DNA of 64,000 nt from Apostichopus japonicus (lineage: Eukaryota > Echinodermata > Holothuroidea > Aspidochirotida > Stichopodidae), in the NCBI RefSeq assembly GCF_037975245.1, contig NC_092576.1:40368111-40432110 (forward strand). Direction: 5' to 3'. This document shows, in pieces, positions 46,583-58,700 of this stretch. Each line of letters opens with the position of its first letter. Within the stretch, counting starts at the first letter, position 1. Position numbers and translations under genes: made by a program. The notes beneath the pieces are model-generated. The model did no database searches and was not told where the DNA came from. It saw only the letters and a list, made by a program, of their open reading frames with translations.

Positions 46583-47224
46583 TCATGAAAGCTTTTTTTC
46601 AAGAAGATATTCTGAATCATTCCAATAAAGTATGTTTATGTTATATTACTGACACCTTGAAATCAAGACAACAATCGGCTGTTTATTTTCTCACTTATTC
46701 CAAGCGTGTAATTATGAACAAAGAAAGTTCCATTAGCTCGTATTAGGATATGACTATTGTTTGCAAATGTCATATTGTTCTGAATTTTTACATAGGCAGA
46801 TACACGAAGATACAAAATCCATGACGTATGTATGCAATGAGTTTAAATCCAAACAATAATGCAATGACTTGGTATAATCAATCATAAGGACGACGAAACT
46901 TTAGATAAGGTGATATTTAAACAGTATCTGGTTCTTCTATGATATGCTTACACAGATTTTCTCCGTAAATATAACGTAAACTTTCCATACTGTGTACCTT
47001 ATGCGATAGTAATCATTGTATTTATGTATTACTACATATTTGTTTGGTTTTCATCTATTTATATAATTTAATAACCGTATCACTACGTATACAGATTTAA
47101 AACATGTGGTACATGTATGCAGTTTCGTATTATATCCAATAGATAATAAACCAGATTGTTTAGATGTTATCATCTTCATTAAAGATACATACGTTGCTAA
47201 GCTTTAAATATTGTTTTTTAGTCT
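46583..47224. other. Stretch without a supported gene
   Basis: AT-rich DNA between two retroelement fragments. Nothing recognised. Confidence 0.6.
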
Positions 47225-48260
47225 GCGACTATTATAGTCGGTTTAATGACTGGGAAACGGGAAGAAACATTTTGGTTTTCATAAGGGTCAGTTTTGGGAC
47301 CCCATTCTCTTCCTGGCCTATATCAATGATATTGGTAATGCTGTTTCTTCTGGTGTCCGACTGTTCTCTAATGACTGTGTCCGTTATCGGGTTATCGATG
47401 ATGTCAGTGATAGTCATCAACTTCAGGAAGATATTAATATACTAGGACAATGGGCTAAAGATTGGGGCATGAGTTTCCAGCCTGTGAAATGTAACATTAT
47501 GACCATTACTAGAAAGAGGAAACCTGTGAATTTCAATTACATGCTCAATGGGGTTAACTTAGCTAAGCTTGATTGTGTTAAATATTTGGGTATTCATATC
47601 ACTTCAGATCTCAACTGGGGAAAGCATATTCAAAATGTGTGTAACAAAGGCATAGGATATTGGGAGTTCTTCGTAGAATCTTATCCCCTTGTTCGAAGAA
47701 TGCAAAATCGGCTGCGTATAAAGGTCTCCTCCTGCCAGTATTGGAATATGCCAGTTCTGTCGGGGATATCCACCAAGCTTTCTTGAAGCACAACCTCGAA
47801 AACATTCAGAGGCGTGCAGCCCGTTTCATCGCTTCAGATTATTCAAGAGAGCCTGGCTCTGTCTCATCTCTTTTACGGAACCTAAACCTGGTGCCCTTGG
47901 CAGAGAGGCGCAGGCAAAGTAGAATCATCTTATTTGCTAAGGGCATCTATGGTCAGGCTCAGATCCCTATTGACTGCCTAAGAAAGCCTCTGCGTAGGAG
48001 TCGGAACATGCACGATATGCATTTCTGCCAATTGTATGCCAGTACCAATTGCTATAAGTATAGTTTTCTTCCAAATACAATTAGGGATTGGAATAGTCTG
48101 CCTTCAGACCTCAATAGTAGTTCCAGTGGTTCTGTGAATCCTGTCACTCATATCAGTACTCGGGTCAGATTTAACTAATTACTCTCTTGACGTGTGTGTG
48201 GTGAGATATTGTCCCTTTTTGCGGATGTGTCACCGTAACGAAGACGAAGACGAAGAGGAC
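47225..48260 (+). mobile_element. 5'-truncated LINE (Jockey/CR1 group), RT to C-terminus
   Basis: The frames read GQFWDPILFLAYINDIGNAV (motif B region), then LFSNDCVRYR where ADD has become SND, then LGQWAKDWGMSFQPVKCNIM and KLDCVKYLGIHITSDLNWG. After a frame change near 47660 comes a long C-terminal part (47660-48178: LEYASSVGDIHQAFLKHNLE, RRAARFIASDYS, and RDWNSLPSDLNSS). The order is standard for Jockey/CR1-type RTs. The 3' part includes GAAGAC repeats (about 48240-48258). Catalytic motif loss and the frameshift make it dead. Confidence 0.85.
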
Positions 48261-48886
48261 ACTACACTGCTAACTTTGCACCTTTTACTGTGTGGGTATA
48301 AGTAGCATTTGCCTGTAGTATTCAAAATGGTTACAACTGTTGAGTGCCGCTCCTTAGCTAAAAGAAGACATCTCTTTATAGACATACGACCAAAGTTCAG
48401 TTATCCTTCCAACATGCCGTAAGAGGTCCAACCTAGGCGTTTGGTGAGGGAGAAGGGGTGGGGTGATATATTCAGATATCTATAAGAAATATAATGTAGT
48501 TGTGTTAATGATAAATACTAAACAAGGATTTTTACAAGACCACCTAGTAGAAATTTAGTAAGTCATCTCCTTCGTACCTGTTTTTGGAGGTAGGATGTTT
48601 TAACAGCATTTATGTTAGAAAGTACGTGATATATTAGCATATTTTGAAAATAGAGGGCGACCTTTGTACACCACGGCATTCAACATGACAGTGTACTCCC
48701 TTCTGATAGGTTGTTAGCAATAAAGAAGCACATTTTTGAAATGTTTATTGTTCACTGAGTGTCCAAAAACATGTTATCAATCAAATTATCTACTATTTGT
48801 ACTATTTTGCCTACTTTTAGGACTACATTTTGGATTGCATTTTCTCTGTTGCAGTTTCTGCAGGTTTACAAGTTATACTTTTAGGT
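48261..48886. other. Stretch without a supported gene
   Basis: AT-rich DNA between the LINE and the Mutator-like fragment. Nothing recognised. Confidence 0.6.
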
Positions 48887-49870
48887 ATGGATAGAGAAAA
48901 AAGGATGAAAGGCAGAAATGCAACAATGTGCCAGTCAGGCAAAACATTTGGATACAAACCAAAGTAAGAAGGGTAAGGTGAAACAGCAGGTCAGACTTCC
49001 AGTTACAAGAGCCTTACATTTGAAGGCCACCACAGGGTAGTTTCTCATCCTGTTATTGACAACATTATATCAAGCAACAATGTAATGTTAATAAGGCCAA
49101 TGAAGAGAGAGGAAGGTATTGTAGACCAATTATGATAAATTAAGTAAATTAGCATAGGCTAGTACACTTGCCTAACATGGCAAAAACATACCAAGATGCT
49201 ACGATGTCACATAGAGACTTTAACAGCACATGTAATGGAATATTGCGTAGCCCTTGCAGACCATGAATTGAAGAGAGGCCCTTGTGTAGAGTTTTTTGAA
49301 TGCTCTAATTGTAGTTTACAAAGTGAAAACCAATGCCTCTACACTGAAGTAAGGCAGAAAAATTTTAGCAGAAATCCATGTAACATCAATCTTTCTCTGC
49401 AGTTAGCTTATCACAACACATGCATCTCGGCTGTCGGTCTTAGAATATTCTTGGGTTGGCTTGGTGTAACTTCGCTTTCAGCTAGTTTTCTGCAAAGATT
49501 TGCTAACCAATTTGGACCTTAACTGGAAGAAATAAATCAGAGCGACATGTCAAAGAAGCGACAGTTAGTCAAAGACGTCTTGGAGTATGGGGATTTGCGT
49601 AGTAACTCTGCTATCCCTGTCGAGTGCGACAGACAGTAGAAGATCCTCTCCGTAGCGGTCGCAAGAAAGCACGTTTCTCATGGGCTCGTTTGGACATGGC
49701 TGTACAACATACGTTCGCTGCGTATAAGACAATGGTCGGTTGGGTTTATGGCAACTCCGAATGACTCTATGGATACGATGATATCCAAATATTTCGAAGG
49801 AGTCTCACCCGCTTTCTCTGATATTACAGAAACAACCAAAAATAAAAAACCATGGATGAAGCTAACGCAA
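48887..49870 (+). mobile_element. Decayed Mutator-like DNA transposase fragment
   Basis: A first piece reads MDREKRMKGRNATMCQSGKT, then FGYKPK and a stop (48887-48969). The second (49196-49522) has CVEFFECSNCSLQSENQCLY with a CxxC pair, then SAVGLRIFLGWLGVTSLSAS and FLQRFANQFGP. After the stop the frame continues with EINQSDMSKKRQLVKDVLEY. The CxxC followed by a helical segment and a ...DM..RR.LVKD.. block recalls the Mutator-like transposase domain found in many invertebrate genomes. Terminal inverted repeats were not found. The assignment is from memory of family style. Confidence 0.5.
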
Positions 49871-52800
49871 GACCAAACATATATGTAATTTATATAATGG
49901 AATATAATAGAAACATTCCTAACGATCATTTTGCTGGTAACATAGTTGTTGTGTAGTACATAGGTATATACTTCACACAGTTCGTATTCCAAAATTTTAG
50001 TATATCTGTAAATGAAGTAACATTATCGACTTCAAAGATCTACATCAGGGTTTATTTAATATAATTGCTATATCAGAGGGGGAAGACCACAATTTATTTA
50101 TCCTTTTTATAAACAACTTTGTCATGCATGTATGCATGTTTAATAGCATGTCAGATTAGTCTGCAGATAGATAACAACATTCCTGAGTTCAGTAACATAA
50201 AATTATTTTCAATCTAGTATATACTACACACAGACTGTTTTTCTGATCTTCATAATACAGGGGAGTGTCTTACGTACCTGTCGAACCATCTCAGTACATT
50301 ACTTATTACTGCGATGCAAAGTTTAATAGCAGTTTTATCTATGTACTTTGAACTTTCAAGTTTTGATACCATGTCACGATTTTTGTTTTTGTTTTTAGTG
50401 TGTGTTTATTCTGTTTTCTACCTTTTCTAGCGTAAACAACATTCGCGGTCTGCACCTGTTAAAGTAAATGAATGACCTTTATGCTCGTTATTTAAGTCAA
50501 CGTAGACCAAGCGCGCTGGAAAGGGCCATGACATATATGTGTGGCTTTTTCAGCAGTTCTGTTATCCTTAGGCATTGTGCAACGACATGTGAATATATTG
50601 TTAAAGCAAGTGAGAGTGTAATACCGCTATGAATTCAATTTTACGATTCTCAGAACCTTTATTTCAATCGGTAAAAATGTGATTTTCTCAATATTCTAGA
50701 CAATGTTATAGTTATTGCAAAGCAAAATAAGTTTAATAGGATAATCTTGATGAGGTGTCGAAGGCCGTTATCAAAGCTCGCAGAACCACTTATAATATCG
50801 TTAGGGACTACAATTGATAAAGCATGTATACTATATTAATTGAAATTCCTAACGTTAGCTCCAGTGGTTCTATGCATACATAATACATGTGTCTGCTCAT
50901 ACCTAATATACATTTGAGACCGGCTGTGCTGTAGTCAATATGCCTGGCTGTAGTAAGGCTAATGGAAATACTCCCGTTATAGTTGCTAATTTGCTATAAA
51001 GGCAAAGTTCCTGAGGATGTATACTGGTACAATGCAATGACATTCTGAAAGAAGCTGACTAGGAACAACACTATGAATAATGAAAACAAAAGCCTTAAAC
51101 CATTTTAAAAATGTTAGAACATAAACCTAAATCTCACGCGCTAAATTTCCCAAGTTTAGTGTCCGTCGGCTGTAGCTGCAGTTGCAGTAAGAGATTATTG
51201 ATAAGAGAAAAATAAGATCGTGAAACTGCACTAATGCTGCTTACTGAATGTTGATTAGTTTGATATATGCAGTGCACTGTCATTGTAGTTCACCTAAACA
51301 ACAAAGTTAGTCTAATTTAATTTTATGCAAGTGGTGTAGCTTTGGTTAAGTTAAACTTTTGGCATTATATCTATAGTATATTTTCTTCTTTTTTTTTGCT
51401 TTCCTTTACAGTTAATGTAACGTCTTCAATGCTAAGATACTCCTTCGAGATTCTAACCTCATTTCCATACATACATTTCACTAGCTCATTTGATTCCTCT
51501 GTACAGAGCCCGCTACATCTTCATTTCTCGTTTTTCGTCCTCCATTTAATTTTGTCATGTTCACCAGACACTGCATATTTACTTTTGTTTTATTACACAT
51601 TAGTAGTCAGGAGTTTGTTATAGGATTTTGAAAGTGTTTAAGTTTAAGAAATTGCGAGCTTTCCTTGTTGCTTATATGTAAGACTGTTTCTGCTTTATCG
51701 TGACATTTTAACTTTTTCTTCTTGTTACATTTCAGTCACTGCAGATATATTTTGGGCTAAAATTTGTTATTACCTGCAAAAACATGGTTTTCTTTGAATG
51801 TAATGGCAAATTTTGCAACTTAGGTCATCGTTACAATGACATTTCAATTTGAGGCCATCCAATGTATCATCATAAAAAATAAAAAAATCCAGCTTAGAGC
51901 TTAATTATTCTATTGACTGAATGACTCATCACTTATTTGATTTACATAACACAAGTTTGATGAATTGATTTCATGTCTGTAAATTTAACCTCAACGTATG
52001 GGTTTTATGGATGGGCTATTGTGGCCTGCAAAATCTGTCAAAGATGCATTTCTTTGTAATAAATGAGAAATCATGACGTCACGTGATTCGTCACGGCATG
52101 AACGGAGCTACGGTAATGGGTTATGATGAGTCTAACTCATTTTACAAGGACCAATTTAATAACCACGTTATAAAAGCCATGGCTAAAAACTACTGTAAAT
52201 ATCATCTCGAATTATACATTAGCTAGATATTTTTTTTTTTTTTTTTTTTGGTAAGTACATTCTTTATGTTAACTTTTTCTGTTCTGTGAATCCTTTGGGG
52301 AGTTTTACTTATGAACATTGCACTGCGAACAGTGCACTATGTCATATCGGATTCAATAAATTAATATAAAAACGGAACAAAGATTCCATAAAATGTGTAG
52401 CAGATGAGCCTCGAGTTAGATAAACATGATACCAAAAGGCAAGATACTACTGTATCATTGCGAAACGAAAGGTCTGAGTATGGTACGAAAAATGTTATTC
52501 CATTTTTTTTAGCTTTCATTATTGCAGTGTTTTGAATTAAATGACCAGGTTTGAAAGAAAACAAATTGAAAGGTTAAAAAGTACATTAAAAAAGAAACTC
52601 ATTTGAGAATGTTAAACAGTGAGCGAAAGTGAATGTATTCTGTGCATTTCGCTTTTACCCTACAAAACTCAGAAAGGTAGAATACGTTGAACACAATCAT
52701 CAAATCACTTCCTTATTCTAAGTGAAAATTGTAAGTGATAACATGGAGCAAACAGGATCATATCCTGGTTTTAATTGTTACATCGTTTCTGTTTACATTT

Positions 52801-53028
52801 GTAAAGCGTGTGAAATCAAATGGGTTTCAGGCATATGGCACATCTGTGTGCTGTAGATGGCAGTAGCTAAGGCGACATCAATGTGATTTTCTGATTATTC
52901 TCTTAGGGATTACATATCTTTGTAGATAGAAGGTATACATGAAATCCGCTATCTACTGACAATAAGTGTTTAAAATGTAATACTGCGAACACAAGAACGT
53001 AAGCATAAAATAACATACGTGCACTATT

Positions 53029-53095
<67 letters not shown>

Positions 53096-54180
53096 ATGTG
53101 AATACGCAAAGGAAGCCAAAGCAAGCCAAATAAAGTATCATCATGCATATAGGTATTGCCATCACAGAGTGTTGAGCTCACTTTATAGCACTATATAGCA
53201 TGATCCAGTGTTTACTTCAAATGAAAAATAATAAGATTTACAGTAACAACTGTGTTCTCTGCGTGTATCGGGTGCCGCAATAACACGAGATCGGTTATCA
53301 TTCGTAACAATGACTTTATATCTTAATATGCAGACTACATTTATAAAGATATGTTACAAAAAGAATAAAATAGTTGAAAACTAATTATGATCTTCTGAAA
53401 GTCATTTCCTCGTTCAGTCATTACTATTTCAAACTAGCACACAGCATATGCGCATTATACTATCCAGACTTTTCTTTGCGTTTTCTTGATTACTGCCCTT
53501 CTGTATGGTAATATCAACTAGGCCTGTGGGCCTACCAAAACAGCAAATTATCAATAGATACTAATTCCTCCGGCTTTAAAGAGAATAGCTGTGAAATGTA
53601 AAAGTAGTAGGTTTATAGGCATAAGACCCTCTATATATTTTCATTGGAAGGTATGGATTTAAATGTTTTGAACAATATCTTCATGCTAAGTGCGCAAATG
53701 CAAATGCAACCAAATTAAAAGGTATTGAAATATAACAATATAATGGATGGAAAGGTCAGTTGTTTCTTAACTCACCTAATAAGTAATAAAGATTACCTCT
53801 ACACAATGCTAACCCCATTGTCGGAGTTGCAGTTCTCACCGCACGCAACGTTGATTTCAAATTAACAAATTTATCAGTAGCTACCAGACTGAAAATCGTA
53901 TGAAAGTACTACTTGGTATTTCCATTATACTTGTTATGTTGTACCTTTATTTCAAAGGCAACCATACAATTTAATGGTAATATAAATGGTACCTTATTGG
54001 AAATGTCAGGTACTATCAAAATATGTAGTTATTCATATGTTATATTGTAGTTATATAGGTCAAAGGTCACGTAATATAGTCGAATGTATATTCTTAGTGT
54101 AGTTTTGATGGCGATGAGATATGCAACAAAATGAATAAATAAATAAAACTGTTAGAAAACTGTTTATCTACTAGAGAACA
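49871..54180. other. Gene-poor stretch without a supported gene
   Basis: AT-rich DNA with a T19 run (about 52231-52249) and a TA microsatellite (53031-53092). The open frames at 51342-51623 and 52361-52564 look like chance. Confidence 0.5.
53031..53092. repeat. (AT)n microsatellite
   Basis: About 31 uninterrupted AT units. The two open frames through it on minus are repeat artefacts. Confidence 0.97.
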
Positions 54181-54484
54181 TGTGTAAGAGAATGTATAAA
54201 AGTAAGCTGGCCTGACGTTTCGATCCTAGCAGGATCTTCTTCAGTGGCTGATGACAAGTAAAGAGAAGAATGAAAGAAACCAACATGTTGGTTTCTTTCA
54301 GTCTTCTCTCCATCCCTTGTCTACTAATCCCCTTGCATCTATTTATTTGTTTTACCATGCTTATTGACTTGTCTGTATACTGTGCCTGTTTTTGTCCTTC
54401 CTGCTACTGTACGTTACTTGTCATTTAGCCTCTGTAGAAGATCCTATTAGGATCGAAACGTCAGGCCAACTTACTTTTACACAT
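54181..54484. mobile_element. Inverted-repeat element with hammerhead-like arms (Penelope-like?)
   Basis: The left arm (54181-54260) and right arm (54415-54484) are inverted copies of each other: GGCCTGACGTTTCGATCCTA on plus in the left arm and its complement in the right arm. Read toward the GAAA end, each arm shows CTG[AT]AGA, an A, a hairpin GATCCT..AGGATC and GAAACGTC. GCCT before and AGGC after could pair. These are the pieces of a minimal type I hammerhead ribozyme, such as Penelope-like elements carry. The right arm has CTGTAGA, a core change. The centre holds a long palindrome (54262-54309). I see no Penelope ORF. Confidence 0.6.
54262..54309. repeat. 48-bp near-perfect palindrome
   Basis: The inner 30 bases (54271-54300) are a perfect palindrome centred on ACATGT. 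Eight more bases each side (AGAGAAGA / TCTTCTCT) pair after one mismatch. It marks the junction of two head-to-head copies of the inverted-repeat element. Confidence 0.92.
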
Positions 54485-55587
54485 AAGAATAAAACAAGCA
54501 AGAAAAATTAAGCTTGGAGTGACATACATATATCTTCCATTTTGTCATTCATATCATATTTTATGCAAGTAGAAGCAAGGTCATTCGTTAGAAGGGTGAC
54601 ACCAGTGGTCTTCTTCACTTTGTTATAATCGACATATGTACATCAAATTGTTATACGTATCTATAATCGATCCCATGTAGGATATGCCATATCGTAGTTC
54701 TATTGCTAGTTGATATATTACAGCTATGTCAGTTGTCATAGCCACAATTGTTGTAGTTAATTGAGGATTTTACTGGGTAGCTACTCTCAGGGGTTCACCC
54801 ATGGAAGGGTACCCCATCGTGAGGGACGGGGGCAAAATGTATCCGTTTGTGTGGGTACGTCAATGTGTGTGGCAACACACAAACGCTCCCAACCCTAACA
54901 GATACAAACACTAACCCTATTGATGTTGATTGATCATATTCGATAAACAATTTCATCAATATCTATCCAAGTATAAACGTTCACAATGACATCGATTCGA
55001 ACTGTTCAAACAAGATTAACGTAATCATTATTCTGCTGTGATTTTTCGCCTCCAGTTGCAAAGACATTTCTCTACAATCAACATCCGACATCGATTGCAA
55101 GGAACTTGGCGCAATGAGCATCACTTTGTTTTCTTTTTTAGAGAAATTGTTGTTTTAACTACAACTACAGTAATGGGTATCTTCTATGCATATAGGGTTA
55201 TCGGTAGTTGTCAAAAAAATTGCTATCATCTGAAAAGTCCATCTATTTTCGTTGCGCTTCTCTCAATTTAATTTTAAAGAGTAGTTCCACCCATTGGCAT
55301 GTATGATTCGGAATGTGGTATCTCATAGAAACTGTTGTCTATTAAAGTTTCAAAAATCTGTGGACATAAAAAGAAATGCCATGTTAGATGCCCATGAATA
55401 TATTACTAGTTGTTTCTTACTTCTGAAATTATTTACTTAATTACAATTAATTGGCTCGTTGTAGGTTTCATTTTCGAATTCGAGTTTACTGTTCGAGAAA
55501 AGAATTTACATATTAACTTAAACTGGTTGACAGTACATTGGCTCTGACGGTTACGTAGAAAAATTGCAAGTTTGCAACGGCTTGTAT
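54485..55587. other. Stretch downstream of gene C without a supported gene
   Basis: AT-rich DNA. The 3' UTR of gene C should lie here. The best poly(A) candidate on minus is ATTAAA at 55272-55267, a weaker variant. Confidence 0.45.
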
Positions 55588-55753
55588 TTAAAGCATTAGA
55601 ACATCAACTCTACGGTGTGTGTCTTCGGTTCCTTTAAAATAATAATTATATTCATTGGGAATTTCACTTACTGCTTTGAATGATTCTTTAAGATGATGAA
55701 TTGAAGGTCTAAGAGAACATTTTTGACTCCAACAATCAAATAGCACCAAGTTT
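55588..55753 (-). CDS. Gene C exon 16: end of kinase fold, tail and stop
   Basis: After acceptor tcttttggcag, phase 2 in, it reads NLVLFDCWSQKCSLRPSIHH, then LKESFKAV and a 25-residue tail to TAA (55588-55590). A donor-like gtaagt at 55671-55666 could end the coding exon earlier. The direct read-through is the simpler model. Confidence 0.72.
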
Positions 55754-58700
55754 CTGCCAAAAGAAATGTAAAATAAAAAGTACTTTGTACACAATTACTA
55801 TGCAACAGTGAAATGATTATCGACGTTTGGAATACAAAAAAAATGTTTGCAAAAGTATTAAAGGTTATCCTAAAATAAAACATAAAAAATGTTTACTAAT
55901 AAAGAAATGTGTCAATTTGAATTGATATGTTAACACCCCTCTATTAAGATGTAAGACAATATTTAAGTTATCACATTCATATATTTAGTGTCAGTTCACT
56001 TAAATATTAACATGTCATTTCATCCATAAGAGCTGTGACAAGCGTTTGGTTGAACCAAATGATAATTATTATGTTTCACCACTGTTTTTTGGCGTTAAAT
56101 TGCTTATCTCGTAGTAGTGGTTTTGTAAAACTATTACATATTGTTAGAGTACCATCATCATACATGATTCTTTTATTGACAATACTGGTCTACTAACTTT
56201 GCTAAAAAAGAGAACGATCTCGATTGATTTGTCGTATTTTCATGTGAATTATTACAATAATTCACAGGATTGATAATAAATTCGATGAATAAATGATAAA
56301 CGATTGGCATGATATTAAGTCAATTTGGTAGGTAAAGTATACCTCAGCTGTAAGTATCTTTGAGGCCAATTCAACGTCGGTGCTTTAACATCTTGACCGG
56401 GTTTTCTATCTTCATCTACTGGAAACGGGTGTTCTCCTTCGGAAAAAAATCGAAGAGAAGTTATAACAATGCTAGCTATTATCAGATTCATTTCTTTTTA
56501 TGAGCTAGTGTTTTGTACATTAAAAAAAAGGAAAGAAAACTTTAGCAATAAGTTTGTTACTTGTAATAAGCAGGAACGTAACAAATACAACACTCATTGC
56601 AGTTCAATGTTTCTCTAACCCACATTATTTTGCGTATTAAGATACTATTAGCATAAACGTTGCTCTCTAGATATCATGTAATATTGTAGATCGCTTTCTC
56701 AGACGATGTTATTATCGATAACCTTACAATAAGTCATGACACTATGAAAATACGAGAAAGACAAATTCCAAAAATTACTACGGTCATTTGTCATTTCACC
56801 ATAACCAAATGTTAATCGAAGAATTGTATTTGTTTTGTCAATACATGTTTTTCTTACATACACAAATGATAGTAACACTATATTATGATAACGATCATGC
56901 TATAGATATGACTCATAGACATATTACATGTGTATACTTTATTTACCCCTTGATAATATCTCCCATATTACTACAGCTGTGGACCATACATCACTCTCTG
57001 CAGTGTATTCATTACGGAAGAAAGATTCTGGAGGAAACTGATTTAAGGAGACAGTATTTATCTGGCAAAAATATGAAATTTGAAAAGCTATTACTATGAC
57101 TGACTTTTTCGTTCATATTGGCAGCATGGTATAGTTACAAAAAATGGAGAAGTAAATATTTAGGTTTTATCTGCTTTACATTTGATTATTTTTCTTATTT
57201 GTAGAAAAAAATTGAAACCACCGTTAATAATCAGAGACAACCAAGATGGAACATGATCACCATTAGTCGTTAATAAACATGTGACCTGCAATAACATATG
57301 TTTGTTTATGATGGAACGGAAATACTGATTCACTCTTATGAAACGTTCTGTTAGGTGACACTTTATTTAAAAATGATATTTCGTTTCATAAATGAGGTGA
57401 AAATATTTTTCGAAAGTAATTATCAAACAAGCTATAGTTAGAAATACATTAGACGTTGGAAATTGCTATCAGAAAGATTATCACCTGTGTTTTCTTTAGA
57501 GCTATTATCTTTGACGCATCTTCAGCAAGACAGAAATCATATAATTTACAGATTCCTTCCTTTGTGTATAGAATCTTCTTAGTTGATAACCCCGGATGTA
57601 AAAACTGTTAAAGTTAATTGGACCAGATATGAATAACAAATCTGATATCGATCTTTCAAAGATAAGATAATACACAAATAATTAATACAAACAATAAACT
57701 ATTAAAACAGTAGAATAATGAACAAAGTCGGCTGGATGTAATCAGGGTGTGATGTATTATATTTTTTTAAACTTTTACGAAGAGATTTTTGAATGTTGTC
57801 ATCAAAAATAATTTCCAGGAGGTTATAATATTCGTTTCTTCAAATTGTCATGTGGCATGTTTTGTTGATTCTGTTAGGCTGAATTATTAGTGATCTAACT
57901 ATCATACTTACGCAAACGTGAGAATAATCCATAAATATTTTGTTAATAATGATAATAATATTACAACTTCTTTATATTTGGTAAACAATACTTATAAGCA
58001 ACTATATTATTGATACATGAGTATACCACAAACTCACCCCATACGACTGCAAACATTCTATTCCTTCCACAATGGCAGTGATATGCTTCATTACATCCAG
58101 TACTAAAAATGGTCTGCTATGTGAACTCGGGTCATTTGTAAGGCGGCTATCCAAAGTATCACAGACATTATGTTCGGTAACGAGGTAAAGAGTGGCTGTA
58201 ACGAAATCCTACTAGTGTGAAGCAGAATTAATGGTATAACACCGTGCAGCTCGAATTTTACGTGTACACATATCCACTGACTATATAGGTATAGCCAACG
58301 TCAGAGAGGCATTCCTATTCGTAATTGCATACCATGAATAATCCGATTATTCCCTTCACTGGTGGTTGAAGTTTGCTTTAACTTCATTATCCTTGAATTT
58401 TGACATGGCGTTAACACAATTGATGAAGTAACAAGTAGAGGTTTGTCCTAGAAAATGCATCTTAATAAGTTGCTTTGTTCCAGACTTAGCAGAGGATCAT
58501 TAGTCCTATGGTTCGGCGTTGGCTGGCAATTTTATTGACTGTAGCGATTACTTATCAAATATAGATTTAAACTCAAAACCATGATCATGGATATTTCAAT
58601 AATTATAAAAGATGATCGGGAAATAAATAGTGATTTCAACATTTCTTTAGCCAGAAAAGTAATCATTTTGTCATATGTTAACCAAAAACGCTTCAACAGA

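Noticed and set aside
52903-53181. Two minus-strand frames through the second TA array
   Set aside because: Same microsatellite artefact.
56788-57099. 103-codon plus-strand open frame
   Set aside because: It is the antisense shadow of gene C exon 14 and its intron.
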